This document shows positions 8,888 through 17,749 of a stretch of DNA of 64,000 nucleotides, one piece after another. The notes beneath the pieces are model-generated. The model was not told the origin of the DNA and ran no database searches. It saw nothing but the letters and a program-made list of their open reading frames with translations. Numbering within the stretch: position 1 is the stretch's first letter; the number at the start of each line of letters is the position of its first letter. This DNA is from Flavobacterium limnosediminis JC2902 (GTDB lineage Bacteria > Bacteroidota > Bacteroidia > Flavobacteriales > Flavobacteriaceae). The DNA lies in NCBI RefSeq assembly GCF_000498535.1, contig NZ_AVGG01000001.1, positions 124,001 to 188,000 on the forward strand. The letters run 5' to 3'. The position numbers and the translations under genes were made by a program.

Positions 8888-9814
8888 ATGAAGATAGAAA
8901 GCCAAATAGAGAAAATATCCCGTTTTGAACATCTGGAATTGCTGGCCAACCAGATCGTGGAAGGTTTTATTTCCGGAATGCATAAGAGTCCGTTTCATGG
9001 TTTTTCTGCCGAATTTGCCGAACATAAAATCTATAATGCCGGTGAAAGCACCAAACACATCGACTGGAAACTGTTTGCCAAAACCGATCGACTGTACACC
9101 AAGCGCTTTGAAGAAGAAACCAATCTTCGTTGCCATTTGATTATCGACAATTCGTCTTCGATGCATTATCCGAAACTGAAAGAAAATCAGTTATTTTATG
9201 AAAATAAGATTGGTTTTTCCGTATTGGCTTCTGCCGTTTTAATGAACTTACTGAAAAAACAGCGGGATGCCGTCGGACTGAGTATTTATTCTGATACTTA
9301 TGATTATTACGCCCCTGAAAAAGGAAGCGATCGTCATCACCGCATGCTTTTAAACCAACTCGAAACAATTTTACAGACACCTAAAGAATCCAAAACCACT
9401 GACACCGTTACTTATCTGCATCATATCGCCGAAAAAATGCACCGTCGTTCGATGATCATTTTATTTACGGATATGTTTCAGGGTGAAGATGACGAACGGC
9501 TTTTTAAGGCACTGCAACATTTGAAACACAACAAACACAAGGTGGTACTGTTTCATGTTATCGACAAGAAAACCGAATTTAATTTTGATTTTGACAATGC
9601 TCCGCGGAAATTCATCGATCTGGAAACAGGCGAGCACGTGAATCTCTTTGCCGAAAACATCAAAAACGACTACGAAAAACTGGTTGAAGCCTATTTTGAA
9701 AAAGTCGCCAATACCTGTTCACAGTACAAAATAAAGTATGTTCCGGTTTCCGTAGACGAAAAATTCGAAAAAATACTAACCACCTATCTAGCTGAAAAAC
9801 AAAAGTTTGGATAA
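8888..9814 (+). CDS. DUF58 domain protein
   Basis: This 308-residue protein matches the DUF58 family (vWA-related), with HIDWKLFAKTDRLYTKRFEEE at about 58-78 and LIIDNSSSMHYPK at about 85-97. The DxSxSM-like segment is the metal-site motif of the vWA fold. DUF58 proteins usually sit with a MoxR AAA+ ATPase and are thought to act in protein-complex maturation. No MoxR gene is near, so this is a solitary member. There is no signal peptide, so it is probably cytoplasmic. Confidence 0.88.
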   Translation: MKIESQIEKISRFEHLELLANQIVEGFISGMHKSPFHGFSAEFAEHKIYNAGESTKHIDWKLFAKTDRLYTKRFEEETNLRCHLIIDNSSSMHYPKLKENQLFYENKIGFSVLASAVLMNLLKKQRDAVGLSIYSDTYDYYAPEKGSDRHHRMLLNQLETILQTPKESKTTDTVTYLHHIAEKMHRRSMIILFTDMFQGEDDERLFKALQHLKHNKHKVVLFHVIDKKTEFNFDFDNAPRKFIDLETGEHVNLFAENIKNDYEKLVEAYFEKVANTCSQYKIKYVPVSVDEKFEKILTTYLAEKQKFG

Positions 9815-9851
9815 ATTCACCGAAAATAATTCGAAAATTTACAGCAAAAGA

Positions 9852-9882
9852 TTTGGAGGAGTTGAAAATGGTTGTATATTTG
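9852..9882 (+). promoter_or_regulatory. Promoter of tRNA-Asp copy 1
   Basis: TTTG (9852-9855), a 19-bp spacer and TATATTTG (9875-9882), the same arrangement as upstream of tRNA-Phe. Confidence 0.7.
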
Positions 9883-9900
9883 CATCCGCAATAAAGCACT

Positions 9901-9977
9901 GGTTTGGTAGTTCAGTTGGTTAGAATACATGCCTGTCACGCATGGGGTCGCGGGTTCGAGTCCCGTCCAGACCGCCA
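9901..9977 (+). tRNA. tRNA-Asp (GTC), copy 1
   Basis: Acceptor GGTTTGG pairs with CCAGACC with one G-U pair. The anticodon stem CATGC/GCATG encloses CTGTCAC (anticodon GTC). Discriminator G is at 9974, and CCA is encoded at 9975-9977. The sequence is identical to the copy at 10256. Confidence 0.97.
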
Positions 9978-9990
9978 GTAAAGAGTAAAG

Positions 9991-10018
9991 AAAGCCTTTC
10001 GAAAAGAAAGGCTTTTTT
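9991..10018 (+). terminator. Terminator after tRNA-Asp copy 1
   Basis: AAAGCCTTTC (9991-10000) pairs perfectly with GAAAGGCTTT (10006-10015), then a T-run. Confidence 0.88.
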
Positions 10019-10055
10019 GCCCTCTTAAAAATCTTTAAAACAGTTGTGTTGTTTA

Positions 10056-10128
10056 TCTCGTTGGCAACAACGAGAAGGTTTAGTAGTTAGACCAATGAGA
10101 AGCTTTCCATTTTATGGAGAGCTTTTTT
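10056..10128 (+). other. Three-hairpin stretch between the tRNA-Asp copies
   Basis: Three hairpins follow one another: TCTCGTTG/CAACGAGA (10056-10075), GGTTTA/TAGACC (10077-10093), and AAGCTTTCC/GGAGAGCTT (10100-10124) with a T-run to 10128. The third is an intrinsic terminator, yet no gene lies before it. The middle hairpin begins GGTTTAGTAGTT, close to the tRNA-Asp start GGTTTGGTAGTT. It could be the remnant of a third tRNA-Asp unit or a small untranslated RNA; I cannot decide. Confidence 0.4.
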
Positions 10129-10207
10129 GATTTACTGTGAACATCACCTTCTTTAAAATTGAAATTCAGGCGTTTATAAATTTTATTGAATTTTCTTTGC
10201 AAAAACA

Positions 10208-10238
10208 TTGCATAAACACAAAATTCAACTTACTTTTG
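10208..10238 (+). promoter_or_regulatory. Promoter of tRNA-Asp copy 2
   Basis: TACTTTTG (10231-10238) fits the -7 consensus, with TTG 20 bp upstream. It differs from the promoter of copy 1, so the duplication did not carry the whole promoter or it has since diverged. Confidence 0.55.
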
Positions 10239-10255
10239 CAACGCAATAAAGCACT

Positions 10256-10332
10256 GGTTTGGTAGTTCAGTTGGTTAGAATACATGCCTGTCACGCATGG
10301 GGTCGCGGGTTCGAGTCCCGTCCAGACCGCCA
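10256..10332 (+). tRNA. tRNA-Asp (GTC), copy 2
   Basis: Identical to the copy at 9901 across the 77-nt gene including CCA. The 13 bp before it (GCAATAAAGCACT) are also the same. Confidence 0.97.
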
Positions 10333-10340
10333 GTAAAGAA

Positions 10341-10367
10341 AAAGCTTCGAGAAATCGGAGCTTTTTT
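10341..10367 (+). terminator. Terminator after tRNA-Asp copy 2
   Basis: AAAGCTTCGA (10341-10350) pairs with TCGGAGCTTT (10355-10364) with one G-U pair, then Ts. The stem sequence differs from that after copy 1. Confidence 0.82.
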
Positions 10368-10570
10368 TATTTCTAAAATCTTCACTTTCCCCCTCTCAAT
10401 CAAAAACGTAACATCTTCAGAGGCAAACCAATACCACCTTTTTATTATCCAAAAATTATTCTTATTTTTTTATCATTTTCTTAAAACTTTACATAAAATT
10501 CGTACATTGCACACTTCAATTGAAAAATTGATCACACAAAACCATTAAGAATAAAAACAACAATCACTTT

Positions 10571-13132
10571 ATGAAAAAACATTACTTTCTTCTTGTTCTT
10601 TTTGCTCTACTCGTTTTACCAGCAACATTTATTTCAGCACAAACCCCGGTTTGTGGTGGAACATTCACAGATCCAGCAGGCCCAAGTGCTAATTATGCAA
10701 ATAATTCTGATTACACTGTAACAATTTTTCCAACCAATCCCGGGGAAGCCGTTACGGTTACTTTTACCTCCTTTTCCACAGAGGTGAATTACGATGGTTT
10801 ATATGTTTTTAACGGAAATACTACAAGTTCTCCACAAATTAGCAGCGGAAACCTTTCAGGAAATGTTCCTGGCGGATTAGCCGGTGCTTTTTGAGGCGCT
10901 ACAATACCCGGTCCGTTTACCTCTACCAGTCCGGACGGCAGTTTAACTTTTCGTTTTAGAAGTGATTCATCAAGCACACGTGCGGGCTGGACAGCAAATG
11001 TAAGCTGTATACCCCCGCCAACATGTATACCTCCGACGGCTCTTTCGATAAGCAATATAACATTGAATTCTTCCGTTTTGGGCTGGGCAAACACTGGGGC
11101 AACACAATGGGAAGTACTATTACTTCCCGGAGGCAGTACACCAACAGCCAACCAGACAGGAATTACAACCACAGTAAATCCGTTTATTTTTACAGGTTTA
11201 AGTTGCGGAACATCCTATAGCGCTTATGTAAAAAAGATATGCAGTTCTTCCGATTCCAGTTCATGGGCGGGACCCGTAAATTTCACTACTACCAACGGCT
11301 GTCCCCCAACAGGATCTGCCACATGTGCCGGAGCCAATTCTTTATGCGGTGCATTTGGAGTGCCATTCAGAAATACTACAGGAGTTACTAATCAAGGAGC
11401 AATGGGATGCCTGGCCACCACCCCAAATGCGACATGGTTTTATTTCTCAGTAGATATGCCGGGACTTATTAATTTAGAAATCGAACAAAGAACACAAGGA
11501 AGCCCCACTCCGAATCTTGATGCCGATTATGTTGTTTACGGACCTTATTCTGAACCCGTTACCCCTTGCAACGGGCAATTAACTCCCGACAAAATGGTTA
11601 GCTGCAGCTATTCAGCCTCCCCAATTGAACATCCTTCTTTTAGCACTACTCAATCAGGACAATATTATTATTTGATGGTAACTAACTTTAGTAATCAGCC
11701 AGGAAATATCACGATTACAGAATTACCTACAGCAACGGCTTCTTTAGAATGCACAGGCTTCCGCTTAAACGCATTTTTTGATGCTAATTCCAACGGTTTG
11801 AAAGATGCCGGCGAACAAGGTTTTCCGCAAGGGCAATTTCAATATGAAAAGAACGATAACGGAAGTATCCATAATGTTCTTTCCTCAAACGGAGTATTAA
11901 ACATATACGACAGCAATGCTTCCAATTCGTATGATTTCGCTTTTCAATTCAATCCGGATTATGCGGCCTATTACAACCTTACCTCTTCATCTTACAGCAA
12001 TGCTTCGATTGCAGCAGCTGGAATGAGTGTTTACAATTTCCCGGTAACAATTTCCAACCCTTATAAAGATATTTCGGTAAGTCTTGTTGCAACGCAACAG
12101 CCACGACCCGGATTTACATATAAAAACAAAATTGTTTATACTAACAACGGAAATCAAACCATAACTAACGGAACAATTTCATTTACCAAAGCCAATACTT
12201 TTACCATCACGAATATCACGCAAACAGGAACCGTTGCCACTTCAAATGGTTTTAATTATGATTTTACTAATTTAATGCCTTTTGAAACCCGAACAATCGA
12301 GGTTACAATGCAGGTCCCAACCATCCCAACCGTTCAGCTTGGCAATCTAGTAAGCAATTCAGTATCGGCATCGATTACTTCAGGAGGCGATATGATTCCC
12401 GAAAACAACAGTTTTACCTTAACACAACAAGTTGTTGGTTCTTATGATCCGAATGACGTCATGGAGTCACATGGTGGAGAAATTGTTCACGCCAGTTTCA
12501 CTTCAGACAAATACTTGTACTACACGATTCGTTTTGAAAATACAGGGACTACCTCGGCTTTAAACGTGAGAGTCAACAACCTATTAAATACTATGCTGGA
12601 CGAAACCTCTTTGAAAATGGTAAATGCGAGCCATAACTATGTAATGGATCGTGTTAACAATAACATCAATTGGGAATTTAAAAATATAGACCTGTCAGCA
12701 ACAAGCCAAGACCCGAATACCAACAAAGGATATGTCATTTACAAAATAAAGCCTAAACCGGGTTATGCCGTTGGGGATATTATTCCAAATACAGCCTCTA
12801 TTTATTTTGATTTCAATCCGGCTATTATAACCAATATTTTCAATACCGAGTTTGTTTCACAATTATCTGTAAGCGAATTTGAAAACAACAATTTCATCTT
12901 TTATCCGAATCCTGCAAAAGACCTGATTACGGTTTCGGTTAAAAACAATCAGGAAGAAATTTCAAATATCACTATTTATGATATTTCCGGAAAAATTGTT
13001 CTGAGCAAAAAATTCTCTGCTTTGATAACATCCGAAACAATAGATTTATCCCGAGTATCCAAGGGAATGTATTTAATAGAAGTCACCTCCAAATCAAATT
13101 TAAAAACAATTAAGAAACTAATAGTTGAATAG
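10571..13132 (+). pseudogene. CUB-domain protein secreted by the type IX system, interrupted by an in-frame TGA
   Basis: One reading frame runs from ATG 10571 to TAG 13130-13132 with a single TGA at 10892-10894. Residues 1-24 are a signal peptide (ending FISAQ). A CUB-like domain follows (YDGLYVFNGNTT), then a fibronectin-III-like region (about residues 150-240), repeat-like domains (AASIYFDFNPAI is typical of DUF7619) and a C-terminal type IX sorting domain (FIFYPNPAKDLITV to LIVE). The TGA falls in GLAGAF-stop-GATIPGPFTS, where related CUB domains usually have Trp, so one base change (TGG to TGA) explains it. The frame is otherwise intact over about 850 codons, which points to a recent mutation, a sequencing error or readthrough. 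Without readthrough only a 107-residue fragment is made; a distal start at 11063 would lack the signal peptide. Confidence 0.82.
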
Positions 13133-13136
13133 TGAT

Positions 13137-13161
13137 AGCCCCGATATATCGGGGCTTTTTT
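13137..13161 (+). terminator. Intrinsic terminator
   Basis: A perfect palindrome, AGCCCCGATATATCGGGGCT (13137-13156), followed by Ts, just after the type IX cargo gene. Confidence 0.9.
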
Positions 13162-13197
13162 ATTTTTAATCCTATATTTGCTTTTTATCTGAATCGC

Positions 13198-14055
13198 ATG
13201 AAAAACCCGCGCCTGGCATTACTGATCGGTATTTTCTGTATTTCCGTTTTTCCGATTCTGGTGAAATGGACCCCGGTTTCCGGTTTAAGCTCGGCGTTCT
13301 ACAGAATGACCATTGCTGCCGCTGTAGCTTTACCCATTGTTTTACTTCGAAAGAAACTGGAAATGCCAAATCGCAAAACCGCATTGATTATACTGTTGTG
13401 CGGCATCTGTTTTGGCTCCGACATTGCCGTTTGGAACATCGCCATTCAACAATCCTCTGCCACACAAGCAACTTTACTTACCAATTTAGCGCCTGTTTGG
13501 GTCGGACTCGGAATGTATTTCTTTCTTCCGAACAAACCTAACCGAAATTTCTGGATTGGCGCATGTGTTGCCGTGATCGGGATGATCGTCTTAATCGGTT
13601 ATGAAACTTTTTATCAGTTAAAATTCGACATAGGCTTTATATTCGGAATTCTTTCCGGAGTTTTTTACGCCACTTACATACTTTTAAGCAAATATGTCCT
13701 CAACCAGATGCCGCCTATAAGCTTCATGACTTACAGCATGCTTGTTTCCAGTGTTTTCCTGGCGATTATTTGTTTGATTTTCGAACAGCCTTTTTACGGG
13801 TTTTCAACCACTGTCTGGAGTGTATTATTCGTTCAGGGAATTCTTTGCCAGTTGATTGCATGGACATTAATCAGTTTTGCCACTCAGAAAATGGAAGCCA
13901 ACCGGGTTTCCCTCAGCCTGCTCAGTCAGGTATTGATCACTTCAGTAATCGCATGGCTTTTTCTGAAAGAAACTATAACACTTCAAATGATCATTGGCGG
14001 CATAATCATTTTATTTGGAATCAGAATTACTTTTTACAAAAGTGAACGAACCTAA
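13198..14055 (+). CDS. EamA/DMT-family transporter
   Basis: The 285-residue protein has about ten hydrophobic helices arranged as two EamA repeats of about 140 residues, the drug/metabolite transporter fold. Motifs include FPILVKWTPVSGLSSAFYR in repeat 1 and LLSQVLITSVIAWLFLKE in repeat 2. I chose ATG 13198-13200. An in-frame GTG at 13132 would place the previous gene's terminator inside this gene. TATATTTG at 13173-13180 fits a -7 promoter element. It overlaps the convergent DUF456 gene by 4 nt. The substrate is unknown. Confidence 0.87.
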   Translation: MKNPRLALLIGIFCISVFPILVKWTPVSGLSSAFYRMTIAAAVALPIVLLRKKLEMPNRKTALIILLCGICFGSDIAVWNIAIQQSSATQATLLTNLAPVWVGLGMYFFLPNKPNRNFWIGACVAVIGMIVLIGYETFYQLKFDIGFIFGILSGVFYATYILLSKYVLNQMPPISFMTYSMLVSSVFLAIICLIFEQPFYGFSTTVWSVLFVQGILCQLIAWTLISFATQKMEANRVSLSLLSQVLITSVIAWLFLKETITLQMIIGGIIILFGIRITFYKSERT

Positions 14056-14552
14056 AACCATGAATTTCGGTATTCCCATGCTTTCATCAGAAACAATCCG
14101 AAGTAAATCACACAAACCACAAATTTCATGAAAGTCGACGCCAGGAAACCTACAAAAGAACCCGCAGCCGCTTTCACAGCACGTTTATGATCCCGACTGT
14201 TATAAATCAACTCACCAATCAAAGCACCAACGAACGGACCTATAATTACACCTAAAGGAATCGGCGCAATCAGTCCGACAACCAGTCCGATATTTGTCCC
14301 CCAGATACCATACGAACTTCCGCCAAACCGTTTCGTGCCTTTGGCAGGAATCACATAATCCAAAACAGCAACAATTGCGGCAATTATCAATGTAATCCCT
14401 AAAATCCAATAGTCATTCGGAATCGCCTTGGTGAGGTACAACAACAGTAAACCCGCCCAACTGAGCGGCGGTCCGGGCAATACCGGAAGAAAACTCCCCA
14501 GGATACCGACAATCATAAATACAAAACCGGTGATTAATAAAAAGTATTCCAT
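14052..14552 (-). CDS. DUF456 membrane protein
   Basis: The 166-residue protein starts MEYFLLITGFVFMIVGILGSFLPVLPGPPLSWAG, the hallmark of DUF456. The family has glycine-zipper-like repeats (GLIAPIPLGVIIGPFVGALIGEL) and about four or five membrane segments. Function is unknown; the glycine zippers suggest oligomerisation in the membrane. It is divergent from the lipoprotein gene at 14595 and convergent with the EamA transporter. Confidence 0.87.
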   Translation of the reverse strand: MEYFLLITGFVFMIVGILGSFLPVLPGPPLSWAGLLLLYLTKAIPNDYWILGITLIIAAIVAVLDYVIPAKGTKRFGGSSYGIWGTNIGLVVGLIAPIPLGVIIGPFVGALIGELIYNSRDHKRAVKAAAGSFVGFLASTFMKFVVCVIYFGLFLMKAWEYRNSWF

Positions 14553-14594
14553 CTTTTTTTTACTATTTTTGGAACTTAAAATTACACTTTTACG

Positions 14595-15077
14595 ATGTCG
14601 AAAAATCTTTTTGTATTCTTTTTCTTTTCATTAGCGGTTTCTTCCTGTCAGCTTTTTGACAAGAAAGCACCGTCTGAAGACGAATTATTACAGAAAGAAC
14701 TCAAGAAAATCGACTGGAAAAAAGTGGATGCCTTTCCATCCATTGATGCCTGCGATGTACTTACCGACGAAGCACAACGCAAACAATGCTTCTTCGAATA
14801 TTTAACACAAACCATTCAGGAGAAATTAAGTGTTGACACCCTGGCGATTTTATACCCTGACATTGATACCATTGAAGTAAAAGTAACGGTGTTTCCGGAT
14901 TCCAGTTTACAATTCGAACCGCAATTCCCTAAAGACAGTGTCGCTTACGATAAAATTAAAATCGACAGTATTCTGCACGCCAAACTAATTGATTTACCAA
15001 AAGTCAATCCGGCTATAAAACGCGGGATTCCGGTAAAAACGCAATTTGTGTTGCCGGTTATCCTGAAAACCGAATAG
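14595..15077 (+). CDS. Conserved lipoprotein with TonB-C-like end
   Basis: The 160-residue protein starts with a lipoprotein signal, SLAVSSC (Cys18 as lipidation site). It ends with NPAIKRGIPVKTQFVLPVIL, which resembles the C-terminal TonB-like fold (for example RGIPV.T.F.LP). The middle contains a Cys pair (DACDVLTDEAQRKQC). Family identity beyond this is not clear. It converges with the glycosyltransferase gene, only 1 nt away. Confidence 0.65.
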   Translation: MSKNLFVFFFFSLAVSSCQLFDKKAPSEDELLQKELKKIDWKKVDAFPSIDACDVLTDEAQRKQCFFEYLTQTIQEKLSVDTLAILYPDIDTIEVKVTVFPDSSLQFEPQFPKDSVAYDKIKIDSILHAKLIDLPKVNPAIKRGIPVKTQFVLPVILKTE

Positions 15078-15078
15078 G

Positions 15079-16206
15079 TTATTTAATATTTTCGCGCTTC
15101 CATTCAAAACCGCCAACCAGCGAATACAACGCCACAAGCGAACTGAAAAAAGGATAAATCAGACTGCTTATGAGTACCGAATACATTCGCATTTTCAGAA
15201 ATCTATTTGTCTGATACATTAAAGTAAAATCGACGATAAACTTCACCGAAAATAAAGCTAAAAGAAATTGCCAGCTCATCATATTAAAAGCCAGAAGCAA
15301 CAAACCAAAAAGCAACGTAAAATTCGCCAGAAAAACCAAAATCGCCAGTCCTTTAGCAAAATCACTTTGGTATGCCGTCGCTTTTGAAGCCCAACGCACC
15401 CTTTGTTTAAATAATTTAAACCAACTTTTCTCGGGTTTAGTCGTTACGATCGCGTCCTGATTTTTCAGGTAATGTACTTTTTCGGGACAATTGGCAATCG
15501 CTTTCTGCAACAGAAAAACGTCATCACCACTGGCAATGTGATTGTTCCCGTGAAACCCTTTCAAATCTGAGAAAAACGTTTTGGTGTAGGCGAAATTCGC
15601 TCCGTTGCACATAAAGGCTTCGTTAAGACCGAAACTTCCGATGCTTGCGCCTTGCAGACTCAGCATGTCCATCTGCTGAAAATGCGATAGTAAAAAACCT
15701 TTGGTCGGGAAATTTACCGCCCCGGCAATCATTTCCGCATCATTATTCTGAATATATACATCGTAAACAGAAAGCCAATCGGACTTTACCATACAATCGG
15801 CATCAGTCGTAATAATCCACGGATGTTTAGCAATCATCACCGCTCGTGTTATCGCGTCTTTTTTAGGTGATTTGGAAACACGTACATTATCCAGTATCGT
15901 CAGATGAATCCACGGATTTTCCATTCGCCATTGATTGATAACGCGAACCGAATTGTCTTTCGAGTTGTCATCAACAAATATGAGTTCGAATTGTTCCTTC
16001 GAGTAGTTCAGCTGCGCGAGTGATTGCAATAAATCGGGAAGATTATGTTCTTCATTGCGAAACGGAATCACGATTGAAAATCCGGTTTTGTTATCGGAAT
16101 TCGTCTTTTGGAATAATTTCACTTTGGAAAAACCCCAAATCAGCAATCCGATAAAAAACACATAGTTGATAAAAATCAATACGAAAAGCAAGTTTACGAT
16201 TTCCAT
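15079..16206 (-). CDS. Family 2 glycosyltransferase
   Basis: The 375-residue protein has an N-terminal transmembrane helix (about residues 5-25), then a GT-A domain. Its motifs are FSIVIPFRNEEHNL, the DDN acceptor of IFVDDNSKDNS, the metal motif TTDADCMV, GDDVFLLQ, and a QRVRW-type motif (KQRVRWASKAT). At least two or three helices close the protein. This is the architecture of processive or membrane GT2 enzymes acting on lipid-linked or exported glycans. Its start overlaps the end of the flippase-like gene upstream by 13 nt, so the two are coupled. The sugar is unknown. Confidence 0.88.
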   Translation of the reverse strand: MEIVNLLFVLIFINYVFFIGLLIWGFSKVKLFQKTNSDNKTGFSIVIPFRNEEHNLPDLLQSLAQLNYSKEQFELIFVDDNSKDNSVRVINQWRMENPWIHLTILDNVRVSKSPKKDAITRAVMIAKHPWIITTDADCMVKSDWLSVYDVYIQNNDAEMIAGAVNFPTKGFLLSHFQQMDMLSLQGASIGSFGLNEAFMCNGANFAYTKTFFSDLKGFHGNNHIASGDDVFLLQKAIANCPEKVHYLKNQDAIVTTKPEKSWFKLFKQRVRWASKATAYQSDFAKGLAILVFLANFTLLFGLLLLAFNMMSWQFLLALFSVKFIVDFTLMYQTNRFLKMRMYSVLISSLIYPFFSSLVALYSLVGGFEWKRENIK

Positions 16207-17138
16207 TGCGCTTTAAAATTTAAGACAAAATAACTTCCGATTACCACCGGGATAACCACATTCAAAAACCACATCAGTGTACTGATAAACACCACGATCC
16301 ATTCATTCACGCCCAACAATCCGAAGAAATAAACCGCCACACTTCCTTTTACCGCAAAATCCAAAAACTGAACCGTAGGTAAAGACGACGCTAAGAAATA
16401 AACACTTGCGATGGTCGCCATTAACAAAAAGTACGGGATTTCCACATCGAAAATTAAAAATAGGAAATAATACTGATGCGAGAAAACCAAATACCGTCCG
16501 ATCGCTAACAAAATGTTTTTCTGATGGATCTGTTTCGGAATTTCGTTGATTTTATGAATGAGTTTTTCGAGTGAATAACCTTTAATTGTAACTTTTTTTA
16601 GAAATAGAGAAACAAGAAACAAGAAACAAGAAATGACGAAAATCACAATGACCATTTTAGTCGTAATCACATTGAACTTCACATTGAAATACAACAAACC
16701 GAAAATCCCGAAAACAATTGTGAGTATCATCTGAATTCCGTTGCAGATCAGGTTCAGAAAAATGATTTTTTTGGCCTGTGTTTTGTCAAAAAACAAAGCT
16801 TTACCGGCATATTCCCCGATTCCGTTTGGCGTAAACAATCCGGCCGTCAGCGCTCCTAAAACCTGCTTTGATGCTTCTTTTAGTTTTATTTCATTAATAA
16901 CTTTAACCAGATTCTGCCATTTTAAAATTTCCAGAAAACGGTTGAGAAATGTCAGGAACAAAATGAAGAAAATATTTCCGAAAGATTGTTTTTCGAGCAC
17001 GAGTTTCCGAAACTTCATCCAATCCAATTTATCATTATTAGCCAATTGGGTATAAATAAAATAAAATGCACCGCCCACAACCAAAAGTTTGATCAGAAGA
17101 ACGAGGAATTGTTTAGCTTTGTGGGGTATGGAAATCAT
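16194..17138 (-). CDS. Flippase-like (LPG synthase TM / UPF0104) membrane protein
   Basis: This 314-residue polytopic protein (about eight helices) starts MISIPHKAKQFLVLL. Its FTPNGIGEYAGKALFF and FLASSLPTVQFLDFAVKGSV segments are typical of the lysylphosphatidylglycerol synthase TM (AglD/UPF0104) family. Such proteins accompany glycosyltransferases and may move lipid-linked sugars across the membrane; the partner GT2 gene overlaps it by 13 nt. I take ATG 17136-17138; a longer start at 17168 would run over the ruvC start. A heptanucleotide repeat lies inside the gene (16610-16630). Confidence 0.83.
   Translation of the reverse strand: MISIPHKAKQFLVLLIKLLVVGGAFYFIYTQLANNDKLDWMKFRKLVLEKQSFGNIFFILFLTFLNRFLEILKWQNLVKVINEIKLKEASKQVLGALTAGLFTPNGIGEYAGKALFFDKTQAKKIIFLNLICNGIQMILTIVFGIFGLLYFNVKFNVITTKMVIVIFVISCFLFLVSLFLKKVTIKGYSLEKLIHKINEIPKQIHQKNILLAIGRYLVFSHQYYFLFLIFDVEIPYFLLMATIASVYFLASSLPTVQFLDFAVKGSVAVYFFGLLGVNEWIVVFISTLMWFLNVVIPVVIGSYFVLNFKAQWKS
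16610..16630. repeat. Heptanucleotide tandem repeat inside a membrane-protein gene
   Basis: Three perfect copies of AAACAAG stand end to end and are followed by a near-copy (AAATGAC). They lie in the flippase-like gene within a transmembrane stretch (CFLFLVSLF). Gain or loss of one 7-bp unit would shift the frame. Confidence 0.75.
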
Positions 17139-17161
17139 CTGTGCAAAATAACAAATTAAAA

Positions 17162-17716
17162 TTGGCAAACGAGCGCATCATATTAGGAATTGACCCCGGA
17201 ACAACCATTATGGGTTTCGGTCTGATAAAAGTCGTCAACAAGAAAATGGAATTTTTGCAACTGAACGAACTGCAATTGTCCAAATACGACAACCATTATC
17301 AGAAACTGAAAATCATTTTTGAACGCACCATCGAGTTAATCGAAACCCACAATCCGGACGAAATTGCGATTGAAGCACCGTTCTTCGGCAAAAACGTTCA
17401 GTCGATGTTAAAACTGGGGCGTGCCCAGGGCGTGGCTATGGCAGCCGGCTTATCACGCGGCATTCCGATAACCGAATACGAACCAAAAAAAATAAAAATG
17501 GCCATCACGGGAAACGGAAATGCCAGCAAAGAACAAGTTGCCAAAATGCTGCAACAATTGTTAGGACTTAAAGAATTACCCAAGAATTTAGACTCTACAG
17601 ACGGCCTGGCAGCGGCGGTTTGTCACTTTTTCAATTCGGGAAGAGTTGAAGTTGGAAAAAGTTATTCCGGCTGGGATGCTTTTGTAAAACAAAATGAAAG
17701 CCGAATAAAAAAATAA
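17162..17716 (+). CDS. ruvC: Holliday junction endonuclease RuvC
   Basis: RuvC resolves Holliday junctions with RuvAB. The protein begins (M)ANERIILGIDPGTTIMGFGLI, with the first catalytic Asp in GIDPGTT. Further motifs are AIEAPFFGKNVQSMLKLGRAQG (catalytic Glu) and DSTDGLAAAVCHF (last catalytic Asp pair). I prefer the TTG start at 17162 because it gives the family's usual N-terminus and about 184 residues; a GTG at 17141 would add seven residues. There is no ATG in reach. It is divergent from the flippase-like gene with only 23 nt between the two starts. Confidence 0.93.
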   Translation: MANERIILGIDPGTTIMGFGLIKVVNKKMEFLQLNELQLSKYDNHYQKLKIIFERTIELIETHNPDEIAIEAPFFGKNVQSMLKLGRAQGVAMAAGLSRGIPITEYEPKKIKMAITGNGNASKEQVAKMLQQLLGLKELPKNLDSTDGLAAAVCHFFNSGRVEVGKSYSGWDAFVKQNESRIKK

Positions 17717-17749
17717 GAATATATTTGCGAAAACCAAAATTATATTTTT

